The notes under the pieces: generated by a model
Told to the model about the DNA's origin: nothing
What the model saw: only the letters and a program-made list of their open reading frames with translations
The model's database searches: none
Part shown: positions 1-7,463 of the stretch, piece after piece
Layout of the letters: each line of letters opens with the position of its first letter
Position numbering within the stretch: position 1 is the stretch's first letter
Position numbers and translations under genes: made by a program
Source: Deltaproteobacteria bacterium
GTDB taxonomy: Bacteria; Desulfobacterota; Desulfobacteria; Desulfobacterales; SURF-15
Direction of reading: 5' to 3'
Assembly: GCA_024644775.1 (NCBI GenBank)
Contig: JAHEHB010000025.1
Location: forward strand, 1 to 18,229
Length of the DNA stretch: 18,229 nucleotides

Positions 1-109
1 GAATATCCGGAAGCGCATAATGGGTTCTATCTGATTTCCGGAACATCAGGTAAAGCGCCAACGCAACGATGACCAGAGCCAGGATAATGTATTCCTTTTT
101 TACTTTCAT
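1..109 (-). CDS. DUF4340-type protein, N-terminal fragment
   Basis: Only the first 36 codons lie in the window; the gene runs off the left edge. The peptide starts MKVKKEYIILALVIVALALY and continues to a charged stretch ending near RTHYALPDI. That is a short basic N-terminus, one membrane anchor (about residues 7-22), then the start of a periplasmic part. This opening is typical of DUF4340 proteins, which usually follow a GldG-type gene. The start ATG (107-109 on plus) has an AGGT Shine-Dalgarno about six bases upstream and begins 10 bases after the stop of the GldG-type gene, so it is the last visible gene of the ABC operon. The family has no settled biochemical role; export or envelope function is inferred from context. 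Confidence 0.7.
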   Translation of the reverse strand, partial: MKVKKEYIILALVIVALALYLMFRKSDRTHYALPDI

Positions 110-119
110 ATAGACCTCA

Positions 120-2357
120 CTATTTTTGAAACATCATCTGGATCCGCCTTTTACGCGAGTGTCGACGCATCCATACGAACAAACCAAAAAAGACAACCAA
201 CACGGGCAGACCGGCAATATTAAACGTTTTGATAACCGTCTTTGCAAACGCTCCTGATTCCCGCAACGGATTAAATCGCTGTTCTTTACTTCTCATGGTT
301 GCAATGTCTTGTCTCTGATTTAAGGCATCCAACACATTCAGTATGAACATCGTATTGGGAGTATTCCTATTCGGATCCAGCACATTATCGCTGAGCATAT
401 CCGAGGATGCGATCAGAAATATTCTGCTTGGCTGACTCTTGGATAGAAAGGATCCCCTTTGCTCTATTTTAGACAGATCCACTTTGTCCTGTTTTTCTGC
501 TGGTTTTTCTTGGGGCTTTTCTGTTGGCTCCGTTGGTTGTTCCGTTTCGGCGTTTTTCTCGTCGCCCGGTTCTTCTTTTTCCAATGTCTTCTCCGGCATG
601 GGTTTCCCTTTAAAATAACTGGTAAACTCTCCCTCCAGTAAATAGGCCAGCGGAAAACCTTGCATATCTGCATCCGTCGGTGGTGGATTAAGAAACATGG
701 GGTTTAGATTGATTCTGTCGCGCTGCTCCCAGGATTGTCGGGAAGAAGAAAACAGTTTATAAGCCATGATACCCTGTTTTGAAACCTGGTCAGCATCCGG
801 TTCCAAAGGCGATACTCTCAGTGTTACCAGCCCTTTGACGGATTTCATGAAATCAAGTTCTTTATTGATATTCTCGTTTTTAATAACGGGAACGAAATAG
901 ATGGGCAATTCTCCGCCGCCCATTTGTTGCCCGAGTATTTGACGATGACAGTTTTTGTCCATAACGATGGACTTTTTAATGCGGATTCCGTAATGATTAA
1001 GAAGTTTTTCAAGGCCGGTATCGAAAGGAACATAGGTGGGTCCTGGATTCATTCTCGCCGGTTGCTGGGGATTTTGTGCTTCTGCTTTAAAAACATCTAA
1101 AAAGAGGGCTAAATTCGTACCCCGCATCAGTGCTTGATCGATCTGATACAATTCATAGTCGCTAAAAGGCTCTGTCGGCCGGGCAATGATCAAACACCGC
1201 AGGCTTTCGGGAATCACGCGATCTTTGAGAGTTACCGGTTTCAGGGTGTAACTTTGAGAAACAAGTGTTGAAAAATTGGATAACGCATCGGGAGGCTGCC
1301 GTCCCATCGTTGGAAAACTCACGACAGTCGGTGTTCCATGATCCGCAAGATAACCCAAATCCTCGTTTATATCAATCAGGGTTTCGATGTTATTGTTTAT
1401 AATTTCTTCGAGTTGATCGATTCCCGTCAACTCATACTGGGTTCCAATCAGGGGTAATCGAATCACAGACAAGATAGGAACCTCTCTGACTCGAGCGCCG
1501 TACGTCATTATCAACCCAGCGATGCCAGTGCCCGCTTCAATTTTTTGCTCCGGAAATGCCGGCCATTTCAGCCGCATGAGGTTGGTGTCTTTTAACGCGG
1601 TTTTTTGTGCCGTGTCTGTGGTTGGATCGATGTAAGTATATTCCAGCTTATTGTAGGTCTTCTCATTTAGTGAAGCGATAATTTCTTTCAGTTTTTCAGG
1701 ATACTCCGATAATGCTTTGATCCCCATAAAAGGAGAAACCTGCTTTAAAGAGGAAGAAAGTATCAATTTGACGTTGATTTTTTCCTTGAGACTTAACAGT
1801 GCACTGATTTTATTGTTTAACTTCTGAATAGCCATTGTCAACTCGTACTCAAGTCCATCGATGGTGGAGATCGTGGGGAGCCGTTCAACCATATCCCCGT
1901 GGAGGATCACCAGACCCATGTAGGCTTTCTTGAATTTAACCTCATCTTTTTCAATGGCTTGTATCTGAACCGGACGAATTCCATAGTTGTTCGCAAGCTT
2001 CTGATTTTCCTTTGTCGATTCCGAACGTGAAACGCTCTCGGCTTCAGGGCTGACATTATAGAATCGGTAATTAAAATATTTATTGGCATGAACGGCATAT
2101 TCCTCTAAGAGATCGTGAAGATAACGTTCGGTGTTGTTGTATGGGGCCGGCAGATTCCTGGTGAAAAACACATTGATCGTAAGCGGTTCCGACAGCGTGG
2201 ATACCACTTTTCTGCTGGCGTCAGATATGGAATACATTTTGTTTTCTGTAAGATCGATGCGAAAAAAAAGTGTGAGGCCCGCCACATTTAAAAGCACGAC
2301 CACAAGCAGGTATATAAGAAATTTTATATAAACTGCATATTTACCTGAATCGCTCAT
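120..2357 (-). CDS. GldG-family ABC transporter auxiliary protein
   Basis: The product is about 745 residues. A membrane helix at about 10-32 is followed by the family hallmark FRIDLTENKMYSISDASRKV (32-51), then a large extracytoplasmic region. A second helix lies at about 714-730 before a basic tail (RRHSRKRR). This is the GldG/ABC_transp_aux (PF09822-like) architecture. In Flavobacterium GldA/F/G support gliding, but in other bacteria these proteins are partners of an ABC-2 transporter of unknown substrate. A Glu/Lys/Pro-rich low-complexity linker lies in the C-terminal third (plus-strand 480-600). The frame extends to 2411, but I chose the ATG at 2357: it has a GGAG Shine-Dalgarno seven bases upstream and avoids overlapping the permease, which stops at 2368. 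Confidence 0.85.
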   Translation of the reverse strand: MSDSGKYAVYIKFLIYLLVVVLLNVAGLTLFFRIDLTENKMYSISDASRKVVSTLSEPLTINVFFTRNLPAPYNNTERYLHDLLEEYAVHANKYFNYRFYNVSPEAESVSRSESTKENQKLANNYGIRPVQIQAIEKDEVKFKKAYMGLVILHGDMVERLPTISTIDGLEYELTMAIQKLNNKISALLSLKEKINVKLILSSSLKQVSPFMGIKALSEYPEKLKEIIASLNEKTYNKLEYTYIDPTTDTAQKTALKDTNLMRLKWPAFPEQKIEAGTGIAGLIMTYGARVREVPILSVIRLPLIGTQYELTGIDQLEEIINNNIETLIDINEDLGYLADHGTPTVVSFPTMGRQPPDALSNFSTLVSQSYTLKPVTLKDRVIPESLRCLIIARPTEPFSDYELYQIDQALMRGTNLALFLDVFKAEAQNPQQPARMNPGPTYVPFDTGLEKLLNHYGIRIKKSIVMDKNCHRQILGQQMGGGELPIYFVPVIKNENINKELDFMKSVKGLVTLRVSPLEPDADQVSKQGIMAYKLFSSSRQSWEQRDRINLNPMFLNPPPTDADMQGFPLAYLLEGEFTSYFKGKPMPEKTLEKEEPGDEKNAETEQPTEPTEKPQEKPAEKQDKVDLSKIEQRGSFLSKSQPSRIFLIASSDMLSDNVLDPNRNTPNTMFILNVLDALNQRQDIATMRSKEQRFNPLRESGAFAKTVIKTFNIAGLPVLVVFFGLFVWMRRHSRKRRIQMMFQK

Positions 2358-2367
2358 TTCCTTCTCC

Positions 2368-3072
2368 CTAGTTTTTTTCTTGCATGGCAAGGTATGTTCC
2401 GTAGAGTCCAATAAAAATGACGCTTAAAAAATAAAGAACATCGCGGGAATCGATGATACCTTTGGCAACATTTATAAAATGAAAATCAGCACCCAGATAC
2501 CCGATGATTCCCACCAATGAACTTGGAAAGAAAAAAAGCATCTTATCGATTAACGTAAGAACAACACAAATACCGATGCCCACGATCAACGCGATGATCT
2601 GATTTCGAGTAATGGCTGAGGCAAACAGCCCTACTGCCGTAAATGCGGCTCCCAGCAGGATCGCCCCCAAATATCCACCAATCACCGGCCCCCAATCAAG
2701 CTGTCCCAGAAACGATATAAAAAGCGGATAGGACACGGTCGGTACCAAAGCCACAGCAATAAAAATGACACCGGCAAGATACTTTCCGAAAATGATATCT
2801 CCAGGGGTTACCGGCAGCGTCAAAAGAATTTCATAGGATCCCACGTTCAGCTCTTCTGAGAAGAGCCTCATGGTAATCGCCGGAATAATAAACGAGAAAA
2901 TGATGGGCAGCAGGTTAAAGAAATTCCTTAAATCTGCCTGGTTAAACAGAAAAAAAGTTGCAAAAAAGAACCATCCTGTAACCACCAAAAAAATCGATAT
3001 GACGATGTATGCGATGGGAGAGATAAAATAATCTTTCAATTCTTTCTTAAGGATATGGATGACCTGACGCAT
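2368..3072 (-). CDS. GldF-type ABC-2 permease
   Basis: A 234-residue integral membrane protein with about six hydrophobic helices. It carries the hallmark of this permease group after the second helix: MRLFSEEL followed by GSYEILLTLPV and a GKYLAG motif. It should form the membrane channel that works with the ATPase encoded just upstream. The frame is open to 3138, but the ATG at 3072 is preferred. AAGGAG lies seven bases before it, and it gives the usual N-terminus (MRQVIHILKKELKDYF, the amphipathic segment before helix 1). The start falls one base after the ATPase stop codon (TAA, 3074-3076), so the Shine-Dalgarno lies inside the ATPase gene and the two are probably translationally coupled. 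The substrate is not predictable from sequence. Confidence 0.88.
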   Translation of the reverse strand: MRQVIHILKKELKDYFISPIAYIVISIFLVVTGWFFFATFFLFNQADLRNFFNLLPIIFSFIIPAITMRLFSEELNVGSYEILLTLPVTPGDIIFGKYLAGVIFIAVALVPTVSYPLFISFLGQLDWGPVIGGYLGAILLGAAFTAVGLFASAITRNQIIALIVGIGICVVLTLIDKMLFFFPSSLVGIIGYLGADFHFINVAKGIIDSRDVLYFLSVIFIGLYGTYLAMQEKN

Positions 3073-3073
3073 G

Positions 3074-4012
3074 TTAGTTCTCCTTGGTAAGTTCCCGGAA
3101 TATGGCTTCAAGGGTCTGTGTCTCCTGTCGAAATTCAATCATCGCCCAGTCCGTCTCTTTAATTTTCTTATAAATGATCTCTCTTGGATCCACTGCTGTG
3201 TTGCAACTCAGGCTGACATGGAGAACACCGTTATCCGGTTCACCTTCCTGTTCAACGGACGTGATGCCGCCGATGGATCGCAAGTGAGATGACACCGATG
3301 GAAAATCCGCGTTAAGAAGCGATAAACGGATGACACGCTGTTGTCCGGCAGATTCTTTGAGCGCTTTTGTACTGTTATCTACAATGATTTTGCCTTTGTT
3401 GATGATGACCACCCGGTCGCAGGTAGCCTCCACCTCACTGAGAATATGGGTGGAAAGGATGATCGTCTTTTCTTTTCCGATTCGACGAATTATTTCACGA
3501 ATTTCGACGATTTGATTAGGATCCAATCCTGAGGTCGGCTCATCCAACACGAGTATTTCCGGGTCATTCATCATGGCGTGAGCCAAACCGACCCGTTGTT
3601 TCAACCCTTTTGAAAGTTCGCCGATGGGACTGTGCATGATATCGTTTAAGCCACAAATGTCGACAAGCTGTCGAATTCTGGAAATTTTTTGGTCTTTATC
3701 CAATTCTCTGATATTTGCGACATATTCCAGATAATCATAGACCAACATCCCGTGATATAGTGGTGCGGATTCCGGAAGATACCCCATCAGTTTTTTGATT
3801 TTTAACAAATCCTCGTAAACAGAATAATCCTTTACCCAAATATCACCCGATGTCGGTAAAAAATACCCGGTGAGCATCCGCAAGGTCGTGGTCTTGCCGG
3901 CACCGTTCGGCCCTAACAAGCCGAGAATTTCACCTTTTTTAATATTCAGGTGAATCTGGTCAACGGCACAAAAGGTTCCGTAGTATTTGGTGAGATTTTC
4001 CACACGGATCAT
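3074..4012 (-). CDS. ABC transporter ATP-binding protein (GldA-like)
   Basis: A 312-residue nucleotide-binding subunit. Walker A is GPNGAGKT (34-41), the signature is LSKGLKQRVG (133-142), Walker B is ILVLDEPTSGLD (153-164) with D157/E158, and the H-loop is H189 in LSTHIL. A C-terminal extension of about 90 residues follows the ATPase core, as in CcmA/GldA-type ATPases. The start ATG has AGGAGT about eight bases upstream. It is the first gene of the operon ATPase-permease-GldG-DUF4340, so it should energise the permease at 2368-3072. Gliding is not implied, since this cassette is widespread in non-gliding Desulfobacterota. Confidence 0.92.
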   Translation of the reverse strand: MIRVENLTKYYGTFCAVDQIHLNIKKGEILGLLGPNGAGKTTTLRMLTGYFLPTSGDIWVKDYSVYEDLLKIKKLMGYLPESAPLYHGMLVYDYLEYVANIRELDKDQKISRIRQLVDICGLNDIMHSPIGELSKGLKQRVGLAHAMMNDPEILVLDEPTSGLDPNQIVEIREIIRRIGKEKTIILSTHILSEVEATCDRVVIINKGKIIVDNSTKALKESAGQQRVIRLSLLNADFPSVSSHLRSIGGITSVEQEGEPDNGVLHVSLSCNTAVDPREIIYKKIKETDWAMIEFRQETQTLEAIFRELTKEN

Positions 4013-4127
4013 GATTATTACTCCTGGTGGTAAACGCCGGTAATGGGTCGTCTATCCACAATCATCATTTTTGATTTTTCACTTCGTACATGGTATATTT
4101 TTTTCGGTTCTATAACAAACGTAAGAC

Positions 4128-4233
4128 CGATTTTCTCCCCCCTCCCTCAATCCCTCCCGCCTGGGAGAGAAGCCAGGAGGCTATAAGGCTGGGAGGCTAT
4201 GAGGCCTCAAGCCCTCCCGCAAGGGGAAGGATT
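4128..4233 (+). repeat. GC-rich dispersed repeat, copy 1
   Basis: A pyrimidine-rich block (4128-4161) matches copy 2 at 5874-5906 in the same orientation, with one substitution and one extra C. The longest identical core is the 24 bases at 4138-4161, ending CTCAATCCCTCCCGCC. A second CCCTCCCGC followed by AGGGGAAGGATTT closes the element at about 4212-4232. Between them sits a 16-bp tandem duplication. It is non-coding and carries no transposase, so it is probably a REP/MITE-like element. Confidence 0.65.
4176..4207 (+). repeat. two-copy 16-bp tandem repeat
   Basis: GGAGGCTATAAGGCTG (4176-4191) is followed directly by GGAGGCTATGAGGCCT (4192-4207), with 13 of 16 bases the same. It lies inside repeat copy 1 and is absent from copy 2, so it looks like an expansion of that element. 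Confidence 0.75.
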
Positions 4234-4327
4234 TACCGTGATCGATTTAAGATGTCAATAGTATGCTGCAATTTTCAAAACTGAATCGATGATTGAAGAA
4301 TAGGACAAATTCAGATATGCCCCATCA

Positions 4328-4355
4328 TTGAACCACCAGGTGTAAATTCCATAAT
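4328..4355 (+). promoter_or_regulatory. possible sigma-70 promoter for the rhomboid gene
   Basis: TTGAAC (4328-4333), a 16-base spacer, then CATAAT (4350-4355). This would start transcription about 25 bases before the ATG at 4386. A TATAAT also occurs at 4378-4383, but it is too close to the start codon and has no -35 partner. This is a sequence match only. Confidence 0.3.
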
Positions 4356-4385
4356 CTGCAATTAGGCTCGTATCCGTTATAATAA

Positions 4386-5063
4386 ATGATTCCCCTTAGA
4401 GATGAAAATCCGTCCCGAAGCATTCCGATTATAAATATCGGTTTGATTCTATCCAATATTGCCGTGTTTGTTTATCAACACTTTTATACCCCTGGCGATG
4501 TACAGATGTTGTTTTACCGCTTTGGATTCGTTCCGTATCAGTTTTTCCATTTTGTCGATTTTGGCCCAAAAAACGGGATCGGCATACCCCTTTCCATTTT
4601 TACGGCCATGTTTATGCATGCCGGGTGGCTCCATCTGCTCGGCAATATGTTATACCTGTGGATCTTCGGAGACAATATCGAAGATACGCTTGGACATCGA
4701 CGATATCTGTTTTTTTATCTGGTTTGCGGTATTGCCGCAACACTGATACATGGTGTTTTCAATGTCAATTCAAAGATACCCACGGTGGGTGCCAGCGGCG
4801 CCATTGCCGGCGTACTCGGCGCATATATGTTACATTACCCCAAGGCACGCGTCAGGGTGTTGCTTATATTTATTATCTTTGTTCGAATCGTAAAAGTGCC
4901 TGCCTTAGCGCTCTTGGGCGTTTGGATGTTGCTGCAAATCTTTGGTGGTATCAATGCACAATCAGAGGTCGGTATTGCTTGGTTTGCCCATATCGGTGGT
5001 TTTCTCGCCGGATGCTTATTAATGGTTGCCATGAAGAAAAAAAGAAACCACCCCATACGGTAG
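4386..5063 (+). CDS. rhomboid family intramembrane serine protease
   Basis: A 225-residue, mostly hydrophobic protein with about six helices. It has the rhomboid signature in order: HAGWLHLLGN with H83 and N87 (the HxxxN oxyanion pair), GASGAIAGVLGA with the nucleophile S137, and AHIGGFLAG with H202, the partner of the Ser-His dyad. All catalytic residues are present, so it is probably an active protease cleaving membrane helices in the inner membrane. The length suits the compact GlpG-like bacterial form without a cytoplasmic domain. The Shine-Dalgarno before the ATG is poor. It is a single gene, convergent with the small gene at 5066-5302 and only two bases from it. The substrate is unknown. 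Confidence 0.92.
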   Translation: MIPLRDENPSRSIPIINIGLILSNIAVFVYQHFYTPGDVQMLFYRFGFVPYQFFHFVDFGPKNGIGIPLSIFTAMFMHAGWLHLLGNMLYLWIFGDNIEDTLGHRRYLFFYLVCGIAATLIHGVFNVNSKIPTVGASGAIAGVLGAYMLHYPKARVRVLLIFIIFVRIVKVPALALLGVWMLLQIFGGINAQSEVGIAWFAHIGGFLAGCLLMVAMKKKRNHPIR

Positions 5064-5065
5064 CA

Positions 5066-5302
5066 TCACCGCTGGGAGTGCTTTTTGGAGTTTCGAAGAA
5101 CCAGACGAATTCGGTTGATAAAACCGAGCACAAGCACACCGCTGATTAGAATGATGAGGTTAGAAGCAAAAAACGTAAGGATAAAGGAGGCAGGATCTTT
5201 CAGTGAGTACGCTGAAATAAGGATCTGTACGCCGAACAGCAGGAAACCACACCCCACAAGAATCAGCAGAATCTGCTTTATCCACCAAAATATATTGCCC
5301 AT
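5066..5302 (-). CDS. small two-helix membrane protein, conserved hypothetical type
   Basis: 78 residues with two hydrophobic helices (about 7-29 and 40-62) joined by a short loop (AYSLKDPASF) and ending in a basic tail (RLVLRNSKKHSQR). I do not recognise a characterised family; small inner-membrane proteins of this look recur in Desulfobacterota. The Shine-Dalgarno before the ATG at 5302 is weak. It lies 23 bases after the gene at 5326-5970 and could be co-transcribed with it. Its stop is two bases from that of the rhomboid gene on the other strand. Confidence 0.6.
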   Translation of the reverse strand: MGNIFWWIKQILLILVGCGFLLFGVQILISAYSLKDPASFILTFFASNLIILISGVLVLGFINRIRLVLRNSKKHSQR

Positions 5303-5325
5303 TTGTTAGAAGAAAAGAATGATTA

Positions 5326-5970
5326 TCAATCTTTAATTGCGTTTGACAGCCTTTGTTTCAGTTTGTTATACTGTTCTTCCTCGAAAACACCCATCTCTGT
5401 TGCATGCACGCGCCAAAGCTCGAGACAAATTCTGGCGTCACGATAATTCTTTTGATTTATAAAAAGCTCAAACCACTGGAGATTACTATTGATCGACTTT
5501 TGGTAAATTTGTTTTTTGAATGTATTATATTGTTCTTCATCAAACGTGCCGGCATCCATGGCGGTGCTTCGCCAAATGTTCAGGGCGGCACGAGCATTAA
5601 AAAACCCTTCAGATTTTACGGCATGCTTTAGCTGCGCGAGACTTCTATTGGCAGTTCTCTTCAACAGCTTTTGGCGCTCGGTTTCCTTATTTTCCTTTTC
5701 AGCAGCTCCCAAAATGAATGGCTGAAAAAACAATACAAGAATTGCAACGGCAAAAAGAATGTGGCCTCGACGTATCAATCTATTTTGTTTTACTGTGGCC
5801 TGTTTTACAGAGGTTTGATATAATTTAGTTTTACGGTTATCCAGAAAGACCAAGTTGGTTGAAGGAATGCTATCGATTTTATCCCCCTCCCTCAATCCCT
5901 CCCGCCGGGGGAGGGAAGTGAAATCCTTCGTACTTGGGCTTTTTAGATAACCAGGTTTAGTTTTTTCCAT
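5326..5970 (-). CDS. exported protein with internally duplicated 45-residue repeat; start uncertain
   Basis: The frame gives 214 residues from its only ATG. Residues 70-89 (ILFAVAILVLFFQPFILGA) form a good signal peptide or anchor after the basic RLIRRGH. The mature part holds two related helical repeats, about 111-155 and 163-208, sharing AR-x4-L-x2-W then FDEEQYN/FEEEQYN and a K-rich helix. I recognise no named family. The first 64 residues look unlike a secreted protein's leader. Residues about 16-30 (DFTSLPRREGLREGD) are the translation of GC-rich repeat copy 2. The original start may therefore be the TTG at 5776-5778, which would place the signal peptide at the N-terminus, although it has no clear Shine-Dalgarno. 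It may be co-transcribed with the small gene downstream. Confidence 0.55.
   Translation of the reverse strand: MEKTKPGYLKSPSTKDFTSLPRREGLREGDKIDSIPSTNLVFLDNRKTKLYQTSVKQATVKQNRLIRRGHILFAVAILVLFFQPFILGAAEKENKETERQKLLKRTANRSLAQLKHAVKSEGFFNARAALNIWRSTAMDAGTFDEEQYNTFKKQIYQKSINSNLQWFELFINQKNYRDARICLELWRVHATEMGVFEEEQYNKLKQRLSNAIKD
5874..5930 (+). repeat. GC-rich dispersed repeat, copy 2, inside a reading frame
   Basis: The block 5874-5906 matches 4128-4161 with one substitution and one missing C. Within it, CCCTCCC (5898-5904), five bases, then GGGAGGG can form a perfect 7-bp hairpin. The right part (to AAATCCTT, about 5929) has only loose similarity to copy 1. It lies within the 5' part of the frame 5326-5970 and adds codons without a stop. 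Confidence 0.65.
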
Positions 5971-6090
5971 TTCATACTAAACTTGGGTTAGAAAAATCGA
6001 TTTGTCAATATGGATTATGCCGAGTATTCCAGATCTTGATCGATACTATGAGCAGCGTTCAACAGTTGTAACCTTGAACCTTGAACTACG

Positions 6091-7395
6091 TTACCCATCT
6101 TCCAACACCCGTTGAATCACTCTGGCATGTTTCTGTGCAGCCCCTTTGTGTGAATATACGGCTTTTTGAGCACGTTTTCCGACGAATTCAGCCTGCTGGG
6201 GATGATTGAGATAGAACAGTACCTTTTCTGCCAATTCTCTGCCATCCCCTATCTGAATTCCCCCGCCTGTCTCATCCAGCAACTGTTTTGCATCTAAGAA
6301 ATCTTCCATAGAGGGACCGTACAATACAGGTTTTGCCCAAACGGCTGCTTCCAAGACATTTTGTCCACCTCGCGGTACGAGACTACCGCCGCAAAATACA
6401 ACAGACGCAATGCTGTAAGTCGCCTGTAGTTCTCCGATGGTATCGACGATGATTATTGGAGCGGAGCGGACGGTGTCTTTTCCATCAAGTTGCGTTCTAA
6501 GCTGACTTGAAAGCCCCCGAGCTTTGACTTGAGCCGCAATTTGGCGCACTCGTTTCACGTGCCTGGGGGCAATAACTAAAACAGTGGTCGGAATGGATCG
6601 AACGATCTTTTCATACACATCCAAAATGATGGCGGCTTCTTCACCCCGCGTGCTTCCCGCAACGAACACCGGATGATCACCATTCAAACGATAGCGCTTC
6701 ATCATGGCGGTTTTAGTGCGTTCATCGGCTTCATGGAGCAAAAGATCGTATTTTGCGTTGCCATTTATCACAATTCGGCTTGATGGCGCACCGATCTGAT
6801 GGATTCGCTCGGCATCGGCTTCACCAATCATGCTGAACACCCCAATATGCCGCAAGGTGATCTGCATCAAAGGCCGAATTTTTCGATACCGTCCAATGGA
6901 ACGCACCGAGATTCTGCCATTAACGAGCGCGGTTTTGATACCCGATCGATGCGCTTCCATCAACCAGTTTGGCCATATTTCCGTTTCGACGCATACGAGG
7001 ATATCGGGGGCAAAGGTTTGTAAGGCCCGTCGGGTGGAAAGAAAAAAGTCAAACGGGGCATAAACACAAAGGGCCGCAGAACCTATTTTCGATATTGCAA
7101 ACGCCTGGCCGTGTTCGGTTCCGGTGGACAAGATGATAGCGCAGCCGGGCATGAGGGTTGCGATGGATTGAATAATCGGAACCGCGGCGCTGACCTCTCC
7201 CACCGACACTGCATGAATCCATATGCGCGGATAACCTGAAATGGTTCGAACGAGTTCTTCAGGGTAATACCCCGCTTTTTGACGGATGCTGCCGTGATAA
7301 TTGCCTGATATCCGTGAATAGGCCCAAAAAGGCGGAAACAGGGTCACAAACAGACCCGAGGTGATGGCCTTATAGGTTGCATAGGAGAGATTCAT
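6091..7395 (-). CDS. waaA: 3-deoxy-D-manno-octulosonic acid (Kdo) transferase
   Basis: A 434-residue GT30 glycosyltransferase that transfers Kdo from CMP-Kdo to lipid A precursor at the cytoplasmic face of the inner membrane. An N-terminal anchor (about 11-28) is followed by IWIHAVSVGEV with the catalytic glutamate E67, then CVETEIWPNW (135-143). The C-terminal nucleotide-sugar half has GGSLVPRGGQNVLEAA and KPVLYGPSMEDF. Length and motif order match WaaA/KdtA. The ATG at 7395 gives the usual N-terminus but has no Shine-Dalgarno; a 12-bp tandem duplication sits where one would be. It follows the LpoA-type gene by 68 bases on the same strand. It shows the organism makes Kdo-containing LPS. Confidence 0.95.
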   Translation of the reverse strand: MNLSYATYKAITSGLFVTLFPPFWAYSRISGNYHGSIRQKAGYYPEELVRTISGYPRIWIHAVSVGEVSAAVPIIQSIATLMPGCAIILSTGTEHGQAFAISKIGSAALCVYAPFDFFLSTRRALQTFAPDILVCVETEIWPNWLMEAHRSGIKTALVNGRISVRSIGRYRKIRPLMQITLRHIGVFSMIGEADAERIHQIGAPSSRIVINGNAKYDLLLHEADERTKTAMMKRYRLNGDHPVFVAGSTRGEEAAIILDVYEKIVRSIPTTVLVIAPRHVKRVRQIAAQVKARGLSSQLRTQLDGKDTVRSAPIIIVDTIGELQATYSIASVVFCGGSLVPRGGQNVLEAAVWAKPVLYGPSMEDFLDAKQLLDETGGGIQIGDGRELAEKVLFYLNHPQQAEFVGKRAQKAVYSHKGAAQKHARVIQRVLEDG

Positions 7396-7419
7396 ATTAC
7401 GAATCCGATTACGAATCTG
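7396..7419 (-). repeat. 12-bp tandem duplication abutting the waaA start
   Basis: On plus, ATTACGAATCCG (7396-7407) is followed directly by ATTACGAATCTG (7408-7419), with 11 of 12 bases the same. The first copy touches the waaA start codon and so occupies the ribosome-binding position. It may be a slippage duplication or a repressor site. Confidence 0.7.
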
Positions 7420-7463
7420 AGCAAATTCGAATGGACATCATCAGAATTAACCGGATTAGTAAA

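Larger units (their letters stand above)
4013..4385. other. divergent intergenic region with repeat remnant
   Basis: This gap separates the minus-strand ABC operon from the plus-strand rhomboid gene, so it should hold both promoters. I see no convincing minus-strand promoter. Its middle is a GC-rich repeat (4128-4233, listed separately), flanked by AT-rich unique sequence. An open frame at 4090-4284 on plus is made mostly of repeat and does not look like a gene. Confidence 0.6.

Noticed and set aside
1..4012. Reading the GldA/F/G-like genes as a gliding motility system
   Set aside because: The cassette is common outside gliding bacteria and no other gld genes are visible.
4013..4069. 16-codon minus-strand leader frame (MMIVDRRPITGVYHQE) ending in the Shine-Dalgarno of the ABC ATPase
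   Set aside because: Very short, without a ribosome site of its own, and likely by chance.
4090..4284. 64-codon plus-strand frame in the gap before the rhomboid gene
   Set aside because: Most of it translates the GC-rich repeat and its tandem unit; no Shine-Dalgarno and no protein-like composition.
5062..5086. Possible terminator for the rhomboid gene (AGCA...TGCT followed by five T)
   Set aside because: Only four to five pairs with a long loop, too weak to call.
4835..5149. Several frames on both strands overlapping the rhomboid gene and its neighbour
   Set aside because: Shadows of the rhomboid coding sequence; the rhomboid frame has all catalytic motifs.
6061..6090. CCTTGAA repeated twice near the end of waaA
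   Set aside because: A 7-base direct repeat of two copies in AT-rich spacer is too short to mean much.
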